A stretch of DNA of 37,709 nucleotides, from NCBI GenBank assembly GCA_025452005.1, contig JANWJK010000081.1, positions 1 to 37,709 on the forward strand, written 5' to 3'. Source of the stretch: Acetobacteraceae bacterium (lineage in GTDB: Bacteria; Pseudomonadota; Alphaproteobacteria; Acetobacterales; Acetobacteraceae). The position numbers and the translations under genes were made by a program. Positions 24,745-34,110 of the stretch are shown piece by piece. The notes beneath the pieces were generated by a model that had not been told where the DNA came from, made no database searches, and saw only the letters and a list, made by a program, of their open reading frames with translations. Positions within the stretch are counted from its first letter, which is position 1. Every line of letters starts with the position of its first letter.

Positions 24745-25622
24745 ACGTTCCGCGCGATGAAGCCCGCCAGCAACCCATTGAACCGTGCTGCGTCATCGAC
24801 GAACAGCGCGTGGCCGGCGTCACCGAACACCGCGATCTGCGTGCCGGGCCGGTTGCGGGCGAGGTTCGCCGCCTGCTCGGACAACCAGCCGGGCCGCACC
24901 ACGTAGAGCACGGGCCTGCGGGTGGAATACACCGCCTCGCGCCAGTAGGTCCGCGGCAGCGGGTAGGCGAGCAAAGCGCGGCTCGCCGACTCGGGTGTGT
25001 GCAGCGTCGCCTCGGTGAGCCGGTCCAGATAGCTGTCGCTTGGCCGGTGATGGAACATGCCGAGGACGAAACGGTGCATGACGATGGCGTGCGGCAGCAC
25101 CGGCCCTGGGCGGCGCGGCGCGCGCGGAGGGGGTGGCGGTTCCTCACCGACCGAGTTGTCCACCAATACCAGCCCGGCGACCATCTCGTCGCCGTGGGCG
25201 CGCACATAGGCCAGCGTGTCGAGCACCCCCAGCGACCAGCCCACCAGCAGCACAGGCGCCGGTGTCAGGTTGCCGATAAGCTCGGCGATGTCCTGGCTGC
25301 GCCGCCCTGGTTCATAGCCCGACGCGGGCGCGTCCGATTCGCCCTGGCCGCGCGGGTCGAATGCGATGACATGATAGCGCTGTGCGAAGGCGCGTATCTG
25401 GGGCTCCCAGATCCAGGCCGGCATGGTCCAGCCTGGCACAAAGACGATGGTATGGCCGACGCGCGGCCCAGCCTCCAGGTAGTGCAGCCGTATTCCGTCG
25501 CTGGTCAGGAAGTACCGGCTTTGCGCAGGACCCTGGGCCGCTGCCGGCCGTGCCAGCAGCAAGACCAGCGCCGCGACGATACAGGCTGCCGTCCGCATGG
25601 TCAGCAGAACACCGGTTTGCAC
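24735..25622 (-). CDS. secreted alpha/beta hydrolase
   Basis: Signal peptide; HTIVFVPGWTMPAWIWEPQIRAFAQRYHVIAFDPRGQGES; nucleophile elbow VGWSLG; GDAGHALFVDDAARFN. Confidence 0.9.
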   Translation of the reverse strand: MQTGVLLTMRTAACIVAALVLLLARPAAAQGPAQSRYFLTSDGIRLHYLEAGPRVGHTIVFVPGWTMPAWIWEPQIRAFAQRYHVIAFDPRGQGESDAPASGYEPGRRSQDIAELIGNLTPAPVLLVGWSLGVLDTLAYVRAHGDEMVAGLVLVDNSVGEEPPPPPRAPRRPGPVLPHAIVMHRFVLGMFHHRPSDSYLDRLTEATLHTPESASRALLAYPLPRTYWREAVYSTRRPVLYVVRPGWLSEQAANLARNRPGTQIAVFGDAGHALFVDDAARFNGLLAGFIARNVWP

Positions 25623-25676
25623 CGCGCCGTGTCAACGCCCGCGGCTTCAATTCGCGCGGCTCCGGCGGCGCCGGAT

Positions 25677-26381
25677 TTACTTGACGATGGTGAGCGCCTG
25701 CAACCCGGCCGGTCGGCGCAGCACGATGAAGCCGCCGTCCAGTTCGACGATCCCGTCCTCGCGCCAGGCGCGCAACTGCTTGTTGACGCTCTCACGCGAC
25801 GCAGCGACGAGATTGCTGAGGTCGCGCTGCGACAGCTTCAGGTCGATGCGCGTACCGGCGGGGCCGGGCCGACCGTAGTCCTCCGCGAGCTTCAGGAGTA
25901 CGCGGGCGAGGCGCTCCGGCAGATCGAACAGAGCGATCTCCTCCAGCGCCATGCTGGTGCGGCGCACCTTTTCGCACAGCACCGTCAGCAGCCGCAGGGT
26001 CAGATCCTGGTTATGCATCAGGAACGGCACGAAGTGACGCCGCTCCACGACCAGCAGCAGCGAATCCTCGATCGCGGCGCCATCGGCGCTACGCGGTTTG
26101 CCGTCGAGCAGGGCGAGCTCGCCGGTGACGTCGCCAGGGTTGATGACGTTCAGCGTCACCTCCTTGCCGTCGCCGGAAATGGAACTGATACGGATTCGCC
26201 CGCGTAGAACGACCATCATCGACGAGCCGCTGTCGCCGCGCTGGAAAATGGTCTGGCCGCGGCGGACGCGGCGCTCCGAGGCGAATTTCAGGATCTCGTC
26301 GAGCTCCTCGGGTCGCATGGCGGCGAACAGCGGGCTGCCCAAGAGGGCCGTACGTTTGACGTTGCGCTCAAGCCTGGCCAC
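25677..26381 (-). CDS. Crp/Fnr family transcriptional regulator
   Basis: cNMP-binding fold (IFQRGDSGSSMMVVLRGRIRISSISGDGKEVTLNVINPGDVTGELALLDGKPRSADGAA) and HTH (LSQRDLSNLVAASRESVNKQLRAWREDGIVEL). Confidence 0.95.
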   Translation of the reverse strand: MARLERNVKRTALLGSPLFAAMRPEELDEILKFASERRVRRGQTIFQRGDSGSSMMVVLRGRIRISSISGDGKEVTLNVINPGDVTGELALLDGKPRSADGAAIEDSLLLVVERRHFVPFLMHNQDLTLRLLTVLCEKVRRTSMALEEIALFDLPERLARVLLKLAEDYGRPGPAGTRIDLKLSQRDLSNLVAASRESVNKQLRAWREDGIVELDGGFIVLRRPAGLQALTIVK

Positions 26382-26503
26382 GAGCGTCTCCCGGTCCCGA
26401 TGCCCCGCCCGACGGTTGACCCCGTGCTGGGCGATTCCCGCGGGCAGTATGCGCGTCCTGGTGCCAATGTGGTATCCCGCATGGTCCTGCCGAAGGAGAC
26501 GCC

Positions 26504-27529
26504 ATGCCGGTGCCGGATGAAGCGGTGCGTTACGCCCTGTCGCATGAGACGCCGTGGCCGCGCGATCTGCGGGCGCATCTCGAGGCCGGCTTCTTCGAGC
26601 CGCCGCCGCACAACGAAGTCCTCGGGCCTATCCGGCCTCGCGGCGCTCCCAACGGGCTGATCCTGCGTGGCGGATCAGTGGTCGCGCGGTGGGGCGACAC
26701 GCGGCAGGTCGATTTCACCTTCTCGGCGGCCAAGAGCTATCTCAGCCTGCTGGCGGGTATTGCCGTGGCCGACGGACTGATCGCGGACCTCGACGAACCG
26801 GTCGCGCGCACGGTGGACGACGGCGGGTTCGAAGGCCCGCACAACGGCGCCATCACCTGGCGACATCTGCTGCAACAGACCTCCGAGTGGGAAGGCGCGT
26901 TGTTCGGCAAGTCCGACATCGTCGATCGCAATCGCAACCTTGCGGTGGAGGGGAAGGGCCGCAAGGGCGACGCGCGGCCGCTGCTCGCGCCCGGGACCTT
27001 CTGGGAATACAACGACGTGCGGGTGAACCGGCTGGCGCTGGCACTGCTGCGCCGCTTCCGCCAGCCGCTGCCCGATGTGTTCGCCGAACGCATCATGCGT
27101 CCGATCGGGGCGTCGGACGACTGGAGCTGGCACGGCTACCGCACGTCGATGGTGGAGATCGACGGACGGATGATCGAGTCGGTATCCGGCGGCAGTCATT
27201 GGGGCGGCGGCGTTGCGATCCATGCCGAGGACCAGGCGCGCATCGGTCTGCAGATGCTGCACCGGGGCGTGTGGAACGGTCGACGGCTGCTGCCTGAAGA
27301 CTGGATCGACGAGTCGCTGAAACCGTGTGCGCTGCATGCGAACTACGGGCTGCTGTGGTGGCTGAACACGGGGCGGACACGCTATCCAAGCGCCACCGAG
27401 AGAAGCTTCTTCGCGTCAGGAGCGGGCGGTAACATCACCTGGATCGATCCGTCGAACGACCAAGTGGCAGTGATGCGATGGATGGACCCGGCCTCGGTCG
27501 ACGGATTTATCCGGTTGGCGCAGCCATAG
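26504..27529 (+). CDS. serine hydrolase, beta-lactamase/penicillin-binding-like family
   Basis: DFTFSAAKSYLSLLAGIAVADGLI (SxxK), ITWRHLLQQTSEW, WEYNDVRVNRLALALLRRF. Confidence 0.88.
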   Translation: MPVPDEAVRYALSHETPWPRDLRAHLEAGFFEPPPHNEVLGPIRPRGAPNGLILRGGSVVARWGDTRQVDFTFSAAKSYLSLLAGIAVADGLIADLDEPVARTVDDGGFEGPHNGAITWRHLLQQTSEWEGALFGKSDIVDRNRNLAVEGKGRKGDARPLLAPGTFWEYNDVRVNRLALALLRRFRQPLPDVFAERIMRPIGASDDWSWHGYRTSMVEIDGRMIESVSGGSHWGGGVAIHAEDQARIGLQMLHRGVWNGRRLLPEDWIDESLKPCALHANYGLLWWLNTGRTRYPSATERSFFASGAGGNITWIDPSNDQVAVMRWMDPASVDGFIRLAQP

Positions 27530-27531
27530 CG

Positions 27532-29025
27532 TCAGTCGAAGCCCAGGAACCCGGGCATTTCGCTGATTGGCGACGCTGCCTTGAGCCGCGCCAGGTCCGG
27601 TGCCGGGCGCGCAGTGCGCTGATCGCCGGCCAGCAGCGCCTCCAGTTCGGCTGCGACCGATAATACCAACGCATCTCCCCCGCGTGGGCCAACAATCTGC
27701 AAGCCGAACGGCATGCCGTGGCGGTCGAGGCCGACCGGCAGCGATACCGCGGGATGACCCGGCAAGGTCACGGCATAGGCAAGCGCCAGCCAGTGGAAAT
27801 ACGTGCGCGTCGGTTTCCCGTCGATCTCCGCGGGATACAGTTCGCGCCATGGCCGTGGGCTGATGGTGATCGACGGGGTCAGGATGACGTCCCAATTCTG
27901 GAAGAACGCCTGCCAGCGTCGGTACATCGCGGTCTGCAGCGAATGTGCCCGTGCGACATCTGTTGCCGAATAGCGCAGGCCTTCCTCGACATTGGCATGC
28001 ACGTTCGGCCCGACGTCCTGCGGCCGGGAGCGCACCCTCTCCAGATGGCTCGCCAGGACCCCGACGGCACGCAGTACCTCGAACGCCTCGTCGGCGCCGG
28101 CGCAGTCGGGCGTCGCATCCCCGGTGCGCGCGAAGACGTGGCGGAACAGGCCGGTCTTCTCCGCGAACACCTCGGCGATGTGCCGCTCGGTCGGTGCGAA
28201 GCCGAAATCCGGCGTGATGGCCACGCGCAGGCTTGACAGATCGACGCGCGCCGGAACCGCGTAGTCCGAAGGGCGACGGATCGTGCGGCCATGCACCGTG
28301 GTCGCCAGCGGATCGCGCGCATCGTCGCTCACCATGGCCGAGAGCAGCAGGCAGAGGTCCGGCACGGTGCGCGCCATGGGCCCCGCCACCGACAGGTTGT
28401 TCCAGCCGAGACCGCGCCGCTCGTTGGCGACCAGGCCCGGCGTCGGGCGGAAGCCGACGATGCCGGAGAACGCGGCGGGATTGCGCAACGAGCCACCAGT
28501 GTCGGAGCCTGAACAGATCGGCACCATTCCGGTGGCAAGCGCCACTGCGGACCCGCCCGAGGAACCCGCGGCCGAGCGGGTCGGATCGAATGGATTGCCG
28601 GTCGCGCCGTATACCGCATTGCGCGTGTTCGCCCCGGCGCCGAACTCCGGCGTGTTCGTCTTGCCGACGACGATCGCGCCGGCCTCGCGTACCGCTGCCA
28701 CAAGGCGTTCGTCGGCGGCAGGAATGTGGTCACGGTAGATCGCGCTGCCGAACGTCGTGCGCAGGCCCTCGGTCTCCTGAAGGTCCTTGATGCCGATCGG
28801 CAAGCCGTGCAGCGGCGGCAGCTCATCGCCGCGCGCCACCGCCGCATCGGCGGCCTTCGCAGCCACGCCAGCCCGGTCGAAGTCGCGCGCGACCATGGCG
28901 TTGACCGCGTGGTCCACCGTCTCGATGCGGGCGATGCAGCTCGCCAGGAGTTCGCTCGGCGCCAGCCTCTTGTGCCCGATCAGGCGGCGCGCTTCGACGG
29001 CCGTAAGGTCGCAGGGTTCGGCCAT
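27532..29025 (-). CDS. amidase signature family enzyme
   Basis: From ATG 29025; LHGLPIGIKDL, NPFDPTRSAAGSSGGSAVALATGMVPICSGSDTGGSLRNPAAFSGIVGFRPT. Confidence 0.94.
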   Translation of the reverse strand: MAEPCDLTAVEARRLIGHKRLAPSELLASCIARIETVDHAVNAMVARDFDRAGVAAKAADAAVARGDELPPLHGLPIGIKDLQETEGLRTTFGSAIYRDHIPAADERLVAAVREAGAIVVGKTNTPEFGAGANTRNAVYGATGNPFDPTRSAAGSSGGSAVALATGMVPICSGSDTGGSLRNPAAFSGIVGFRPTPGLVANERRGLGWNNLSVAGPMARTVPDLCLLLSAMVSDDARDPLATTVHGRTIRRPSDYAVPARVDLSSLRVAITPDFGFAPTERHIAEVFAEKTGLFRHVFARTGDATPDCAGADEAFEVLRAVGVLASHLERVRSRPQDVGPNVHANVEEGLRYSATDVARAHSLQTAMYRRWQAFFQNWDVILTPSITISPRPWRELYPAEIDGKPTRTYFHWLALAYAVTLPGHPAVSLPVGLDRHGMPFGLQIVGPRGGDALVLSVAAELEALLAGDQRTARPAPDLARLKAASPISEMPGFLGFD

Positions 29026-29026
29026 C

Positions 29027-30625
29027 CTAGTAGCCAAGCGCCAGCCCGTCCTTGCGCGGTTCCGATCCGCCGACCAGGCAGCCGCGGGCACGGTCGATCC
29101 AGATCGCCTGACCCCCGCCATGCGGCCGATCCACCGTCTCCAGCGTGTGACCCAATCGCGTCAGCGCCTCGCCGACGTGGTGCGGAATGCCGTGCTCGAT
29201 CTGCACCTTGTCGCGCAGCGGGAACAGCCGCGGCAGGTCGATCGCCTCCTGGATGTCGAGCCCGTATTCCAGCATGTTGGTGAGGAACAGCGAGTGGCCC
29301 ATCGGCTGGAAATGCCCGCCCATCACGCCGTACGGCATCACCGCTTGACCGTCCTGCATCACCATGCCCGGGATGATCGTATGCATCGGCCGCTTGCGCG
29401 GGGCGATGCAGTTGGGATGGCCACGCTCCACGCGGAAGCCGAAGCCGCGGTTCTGCAACATCACGCCCGATCGCTCGGCAAGGATCGCCGAACCGAACCC
29501 CTCAAACAGCGAGTTGATGAAGCTGCATGCGTTGCCGTCCTGATCGACCACGCAGAGATAGATCGTGTCGCGGTGCCGTGGCAGCAGCGTCTCGCCAGCC
29601 GAGGGCAGCGCCCCGAGTGCCTTGCTATCGTCGATCAGTGCGCGCAGGCCTGACAGGTAATCGCTGCTGAGCAGTTTCTTCGCCGGCACATCGACGTGCG
29701 ACGGATCGGCGAGGAAGGCGTCGCGATCGCGATAGGCAAGCCGCGCCGCCTCGATGTGCCGATGATAGCGCTGCGCCCCCAACGGGCCATCGGGTGCGGA
29801 CTGCAATCCGCCCAGCATGCCCAGGATCATCAGCGCAATCATACCCTGCCCGTTAGGCGGGCATTGGTACACGTCGTAGCCACGCCAGTTCAGCGAGAGC
29901 GGCTCGACGAACTCCGCGTTGGCGAGGCCGGCAGCGAAATCCTCTTCGGTGTGCAGGCCGCCGCGCGCGCGCAGGGTTGCGACGATGTCGGCGGCAACCG
30001 CACCCTCATAGAATGCCTTGGCGCCGTGACGGGCGACGCTGCGCAACGTCTCGGCCAGCGCCGGATTGCGGAAGATGTCGCCGGCATTCGGCGCAACGCC
30101 GTTCGGCAGGAACGCGTGCGTGCCGTTCTTGCGCAGCTTCGCCTCGAGCCGCTTCCAGGACCACGCCACGACGGGATGCACCGGCCAGCCATCGGCGGCA
30201 AAACGGATCGCAGGCTGCAACAGCTCATCCAGTCCCTTGCGGCCGTGCGCCTTCAGCAGCGTCTCCCATGCGTTGATCGCCCCCGGCACGGTGACGGCGT
30301 GCGCCGATGTGTTCTCCAGTGCGGCGATGCCGTGCTGCTCGTACCAGTCGATCGTGGCGGCTGCGGGTGCGCGGCCGGAACCGTTCAGTGCGAACACCTT
30401 GCCGGCCCCGGCGGGCGCATAAAGGCAGAAGCAGTCGCCACCGATGCCGGTGGACTGCGGCTCGATCACGCACAGCACGGCGGTGGCCGCCACGGCGGCG
30501 TCCAGCGCGTTGCCGCCGGCGCGCAGTACATCGAGGGCGGTCAGCGTGGCAGCCGGCATGGAGGTCGCGGCCATGCCGTGCGTCGCATAGACCGGGCTGC
30601 GGCCGGGCAGTTGGTGATCGCGCAT
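29027..30625 (-). CDS. gamma-glutamyltransferase family protein
   Basis: From ATG 30625; MAATSMPAATLTALDVLRAGGNALDAAVAATAVLCVIEPQSTGIGGDCF and HRDTIYLCVVDQDGNACSFINSLFEGFGS (nucleophile Thr region). Confidence 0.94.
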   Translation of the reverse strand: MRDHQLPGRSPVYATHGMAATSMPAATLTALDVLRAGGNALDAAVAATAVLCVIEPQSTGIGGDCFCLYAPAGAGKVFALNGSGRAPAAATIDWYEQHGIAALENTSAHAVTVPGAINAWETLLKAHGRKGLDELLQPAIRFAADGWPVHPVVAWSWKRLEAKLRKNGTHAFLPNGVAPNAGDIFRNPALAETLRSVARHGAKAFYEGAVAADIVATLRARGGLHTEEDFAAGLANAEFVEPLSLNWRGYDVYQCPPNGQGMIALMILGMLGGLQSAPDGPLGAQRYHRHIEAARLAYRDRDAFLADPSHVDVPAKKLLSSDYLSGLRALIDDSKALGALPSAGETLLPRHRDTIYLCVVDQDGNACSFINSLFEGFGSAILAERSGVMLQNRGFGFRVERGHPNCIAPRKRPMHTIIPGMVMQDGQAVMPYGVMGGHFQPMGHSLFLTNMLEYGLDIQEAIDLPRLFPLRDKVQIEHGIPHHVGEALTRLGHTLETVDRPHGGGQAIWIDRARGCLVGGSEPRKDGLALGY

Positions 30626-30634
30626 TCTTCGGGT

Positions 30635-30703
30635 CGCTCCAGTGGTCAGAAATGGGCAAGTCCGCCAGTATGGCGCAGCGACCGACCACTGACCACTGGA
30701 GCG
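30635..30703. repeat. perfect 15-bp inverted repeat in the ggt/csaA divergent intergenic region
   Basis: cgctccagtggtcag (30635-30649) / ctgaccactggagcg (30689-30703), 39-nt spacer. Confidence 0.95.
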
Positions 30704-30709
30704 CGGCCG

Positions 30710-31051
30710 ATGGCCGAAACGATCGCCTACAGCGACTTTGAGCGGCTCGATGTCCGCGTCGGCACGATCACCGATGCACAGCCGTTCCCCCAGGCGCGCA
30801 AGCCTGCCTACCGGCTGGTCATCGACTTCGGAGCGGAGATCGGCGAGAAGCGCTCCTCCGCGCAGCTCACCGTGCACTACCGGCCCGATCAGCTCATCGG
30901 CCGGCAGGTCTGCGCCGTGGTGAATTTTCCCCCGCGCCAGATCGGCCCGTTCATCAGCGAGGTGCTCACACTCGGCATGCCGGACGAGGAGGGGGCGGTC
31001 GTGCTGGTCAAGCCGGACTTCAAGGTGCCGAACGGCGGCAAACTGTTCTGA
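30710..31051 (+). CDS. csaA: CsaA-like tRNA-binding/chaperone protein
   Basis: [48 protein letters not shown]...[17 protein letters not shown]. Confidence 0.93.
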   Translation: MAETIAYSDFERLDVRVGTITDAQPFPQARKPAYRLVIDFGAEIGEKRSSAQLTVHYRPDQLIGRQVCAVVNFPPRQIGPFISEVLTLGMPDEEGAVVLVKPDFKVPNGGKLF

Positions 31052-31551
31052 TGGCGACGCACTACTATGCGGTGTCGTGGGACCAGTTGCATCGCGACGC
31101 CCGCGCGCTGGCCTGGCGGTTGATGGACAAGCGACCCCTCGCGGGCATCGTCGCGATCACGCGTGGCGGGCTGATCCCGGCGGCGATCATCGCGCGTGAA
31201 CTGGACGTGCGCCTGGTGGAGAGCGTGTCGATCGTGTCGTATGCCGCCGGAGGCGGCGGCTCGCTGATCGAGGAATCGAGGGGAGGCGAGCCGGTCGTGA
31301 TCAAACCCCCGGCTGCGGCGGGCGACGGCACCGACTTTCTGATCGTCGATGACCTGGTGGATACCGGCGCGACCGCACGCGCAGTCCGAGCGCTGCTGCC
31401 CCGCGCCCACTTCGCCACGGTCTATGCCAAGCCGGCGGGGCGCGAGGCGGTGGACACGTTCATCACGGAGGTCTCGCAGGACACCTGGATCCTGTTCCCG
31501 TGGGACACCGAGCCGCAGTTCGTCGCCCCACTCGTCAAGCGCGAAGCCTGA
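31051..31551 (+). CDS. gpt: xanthine-guanine phosphoribosyltransferase
   Basis: [43 protein letters not shown] motif [22 protein letters not shown] overlap with csaA. Confidence 0.92.
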   Translation: MATHYYAVSWDQLHRDARALAWRLMDKRPLAGIVAITRGGLIPAAIIARELDVRLVESVSIVSYAAGGGGSLIEESRGGEPVVIKPPAAAGDGTDFLIVDDLVDTGATARAVRALLPRAHFATVYAKPAGREAVDTFITEVSQDTWILFPWDTEPQFVAPLVKREA

Positions 31552-31652
31552 TCGTCCGAATTTTGTCCGCCAAAGATCCCGGCTGCGATGGCTCGCGGCT
31601 TTCGCTATAGCTCGGATGGCAATCTGACCACGGGCAGAGCCCAGAGGATGAG

Positions 31653-32360
31653 ATGTCCGATGCTCCGACGCAGTCTGCCGCGCCTGACAGCAGCACACAG
31701 GCAGGCTATCTGACGCTTTCCCCGTTCGTCCAGAGCCGTCTTGGCTGGTGCCTGATGGGCTGGGACTGCCAGGTGCGTAGCATGCAACTACTCCAGGACG
31801 GTGACGATGATGCGTTCAGAACGGCCTGTGGAGCGCTGAGTCAGCAGTTCCGCTTGAATTCGCGGCTCGACCCACAGGCGGCGGCGCCAAGCTTCCTGAA
31901 CGCGTTGCAGCCCGATGACTGGGACACGCTGTATGGGTTGTTGCGCCTGGCGGGCCCAACTCTTGCATGGTCCGACGTGCCCGGTGCGCAGCGGAACGTC
32001 GTAACCGGTGGTCCGGTGTCCCGAGGCAAGATCGATTCATCGGGAACATTCGTGCCATCCGCGCCCGACGACCTGATAGCGGGGTTTGGCCTGCCTTCGC
32101 CCGCGATCAAGCTTGGCAAGCGTTTCCCGTTTGCCTCCGATCTGGACGTGCACCTCTATCTCTACCTCGACAAGGATGCCTACGCGAATGAGATGAAGTA
32201 TTTCGCCTCGGGCGGCGGGATCCAGTTCGAAGGCAAGACAAGCGGGGGAACACCGCTTAAGCTGCGCCTTGGCGTGGGGCGGGATACCGCCGGCGGTGGG
32301 GCGGGATTCATCAAGCTGCAGATCGGGCCCGACACCGCGCCGATGGCGCCGCCCCGATAA
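31653..32360 (+). CDS. hypothetical protein
   Basis: 235-aa ORF with a clear reading frame between gpt and a convergent gene; no family recognised. Confidence 0.6.
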   Translation: MSDAPTQSAAPDSSTQAGYLTLSPFVQSRLGWCLMGWDCQVRSMQLLQDGDDDAFRTACGALSQQFRLNSRLDPQAAAPSFLNALQPDDWDTLYGLLRLAGPTLAWSDVPGAQRNVVTGGPVSRGKIDSSGTFVPSAPDDLIAGFGLPSPAIKLGKRFPFASDLDVHLYLYLDKDAYANEMKYFASGGGIQFEGKTSGGTPLKLRLGVGRDTAGGGAGFIKLQIGPDTAPMAPPR

Positions 32361-32372
32361 CCGACGCTCGCG

Positions 32373-33350
32373 CTATCCGGTCATGACTGCGGCGCGGCTC
32401 CTGAGCAACGTCTCGGCTTGCGCCGCCATGGCGCGCACGCTGTCGGCCGCCGGCACCAGCGTGTCCATCATGCCGATGGCCTCGCCGACATAAACGGCAA
32501 TCTTGTCGGCATCGGCATTGGCGATCGCCTGCACGTAGGCCGGCCGCAGTTGCTCGGCCACCGGGCGCAGTTCCTCCTCCTTGCCGGCCCAGCGGTCGGT
32601 GAAGCTGTTGCGCAGCACGCGACCGGTGAATTCGGCGGGCCAGGCAGCGCCGCGCGCGACGTCGCCGGCATACTGACGCAGCGTGTCGTCGCCATTGCCG
32701 GCCAGGGCAGCACTTTGCAGGTTGGCGTGGACCAGCGCCTCGGGGCTGGCCCACAGACGCGAACCGACCAGCACGCCGTCGGCGCCCAGCATCAGCGCTG
32801 CGGCCAGGCCGCGGCCGTCGGCGATGCCGCCGGCGGCGACCAGCAGCGTATCGGGGCTGCGCCGTGCCAGCAGGTCGGCGACCTCGGGCACCAGCGTCAT
32901 CGTCGCGCGCCTGGCGCCGTGACCGCCCGCCTCGGTGCCCTGCGCGACGATGATGTCGGCACCGACGTCGAGCGCCGCCTCGGCGTGCCGCATGTCCTGC
33001 ACCTGGCAGATCAGCAGCCGTCCCGCCGCCTTGATGGCCGGAGCGAATGGGCGCGGATCGCCGAACGACAGCATCACCGCGGCAGGTGCGTGCGCCAGCG
33101 CCGCATCCAGCACGGCGGGCTGGGTCGCCAGCGCCCAGGTGATGAAGCCGCAGCCGACGCGGGTGTTGCCGGCCTCGGCGAATTCGTGCGCGAGCCATTG
33201 CGCATCGGAGGAGCCCCCGCCGATCAGGCCGAGCCCGCCGGCGGCGGTGACAGCCGCGGCAAGTCTGCCGCCGGCCGCGCCACCCATCGGTGCGTTCAGG
33301 ATTGGATGTTCGATGTTCAGTCGCTCGGTCAGCCGGGTGCGGATTGCCAT
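32373..33350 (-). CDS. nitronate monooxygenase (2-nitropropane dioxygenase-like)
   Basis: LNIEHPILNAPMGGAAGGRLAAAVTAAGGLGLIGGG, IIVAQGTEAGGHG, LLVAAGGIADGRGLAAALMLGADGVLVGSRLWAS. Confidence 0.92.
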   Translation of the reverse strand: MAIRTRLTERLNIEHPILNAPMGGAAGGRLAAAVTAAGGLGLIGGGSSDAQWLAHEFAEAGNTRVGCGFITWALATQPAVLDAALAHAPAAVMLSFGDPRPFAPAIKAAGRLLICQVQDMRHAEAALDVGADIIVAQGTEAGGHGARRATMTLVPEVADLLARRSPDTLLVAAGGIADGRGLAAALMLGADGVLVGSRLWASPEALVHANLQSAALAGNGDDTLRQYAGDVARGAAWPAEFTGRVLRNSFTDRWAGKEEELRPVAEQLRPAYVQAIANADADKIAVYVGEAIGMMDTLVPAADSVRAMAAQAETLLRSRAAVMTG

Positions 33351-33355
33351 GGCGT

Positions 33356-34045
33356 TTACTCGAACAGGGCGACGGCGCGGATCGGGCTTGCCGTACCGCC
33401 GCGGATCTTCAGCGGGAAGCCGATGAAACGGAACCGCCCGCGACCGATCAGCCTGTCGAGATTGGCGAGGCATTCCATGTGCGTGATGCCCCTCTCGGCG
33501 CATGCCATGTGGGCGAGGTAGTTCGGTTCGCCTTCCGGCGCCGGACTGATCGCCTCGACGCCGAACATCAGGATGCCGCGATCGGCGAGCCAGTGCACCG
33601 ATTCCAACGCGAGGCCAGGGAAGTCGTGCAGATAGCCGGGTTTGCCGAGCAGCCGGTCGTTGGTCGCCATGTAGAGCAGCACGGTGTCGCGCGGACGGAT
33701 CTCCTGGCCCGATTGGTCCAGCGCTGCCTGCATCTCCGGCACCGTGATCGCGTGCTTCAGCGGCACGTGCGACAGGTCGAGGCAGATCGCCGAGGTATAA
33801 AAATTCTCCAGCGGCACTTCATCGATAGACAGCGCGCCGGGCCGCGGATCGAAATGCACCGGCGCGTCGACATGCGTGCCGGCGTGGTCCGACAACGCGA
33901 TGGACAGCGCCTTCGAGGTGAACACGGTGTTGCCCGCGTATTTCTTCTCCGAGTGGTCGCCCCACACCGAGACGATGACGGGCGGGTGCGACGGATGGGT
34001 CTGCGTGCGATGGAACAGTTCGCGGCTGAGGTCGATGAGTTCCAT
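33356..34045 (-). CDS. cyclase / kynurenine formamidase-like metal-dependent hydrolase
   Basis: ELIDLSRELFHRTQTHPSHPP and HAGTHVDAPVHFDP motif (HxGTHxDxPxH). Confidence 0.9.
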   Translation of the reverse strand: MELIDLSRELFHRTQTHPSHPPVIVSVWGDHSEKKYAGNTVFTSKALSIALSDHAGTHVDAPVHFDPRPGALSIDEVPLENFYTSAICLDLSHVPLKHAITVPEMQAALDQSGQEIRPRDTVLLYMATNDRLLGKPGYLHDFPGLALESVHWLADRGILMFGVEAISPAPEGEPNYLAHMACAERGITHMECLANLDRLIGRGRFRFIGFPLKIRGGTASPIRAVALFE

Positions 34046-34110
34046 TGGCGGCGCCTTCGCGACTGTGGATGGCGGTGCTACGGTCGGACATCGCGCGGGA
34101 GGAAGCAAAC

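Noticed and set aside
25661-25675. TCCGGCGGCGCCGGA hairpin after the Crp/Fnr gene
   Set aside because: Short GC palindrome right after the stop codon but with no U-tract; such palindromes are common by chance in GC-rich DNA.
24645-26207. 520-aa plus-strand ORF opposite hydrolase and Crp genes
   Set aside because: Antisense to two well-supported genes; shadow ORF.
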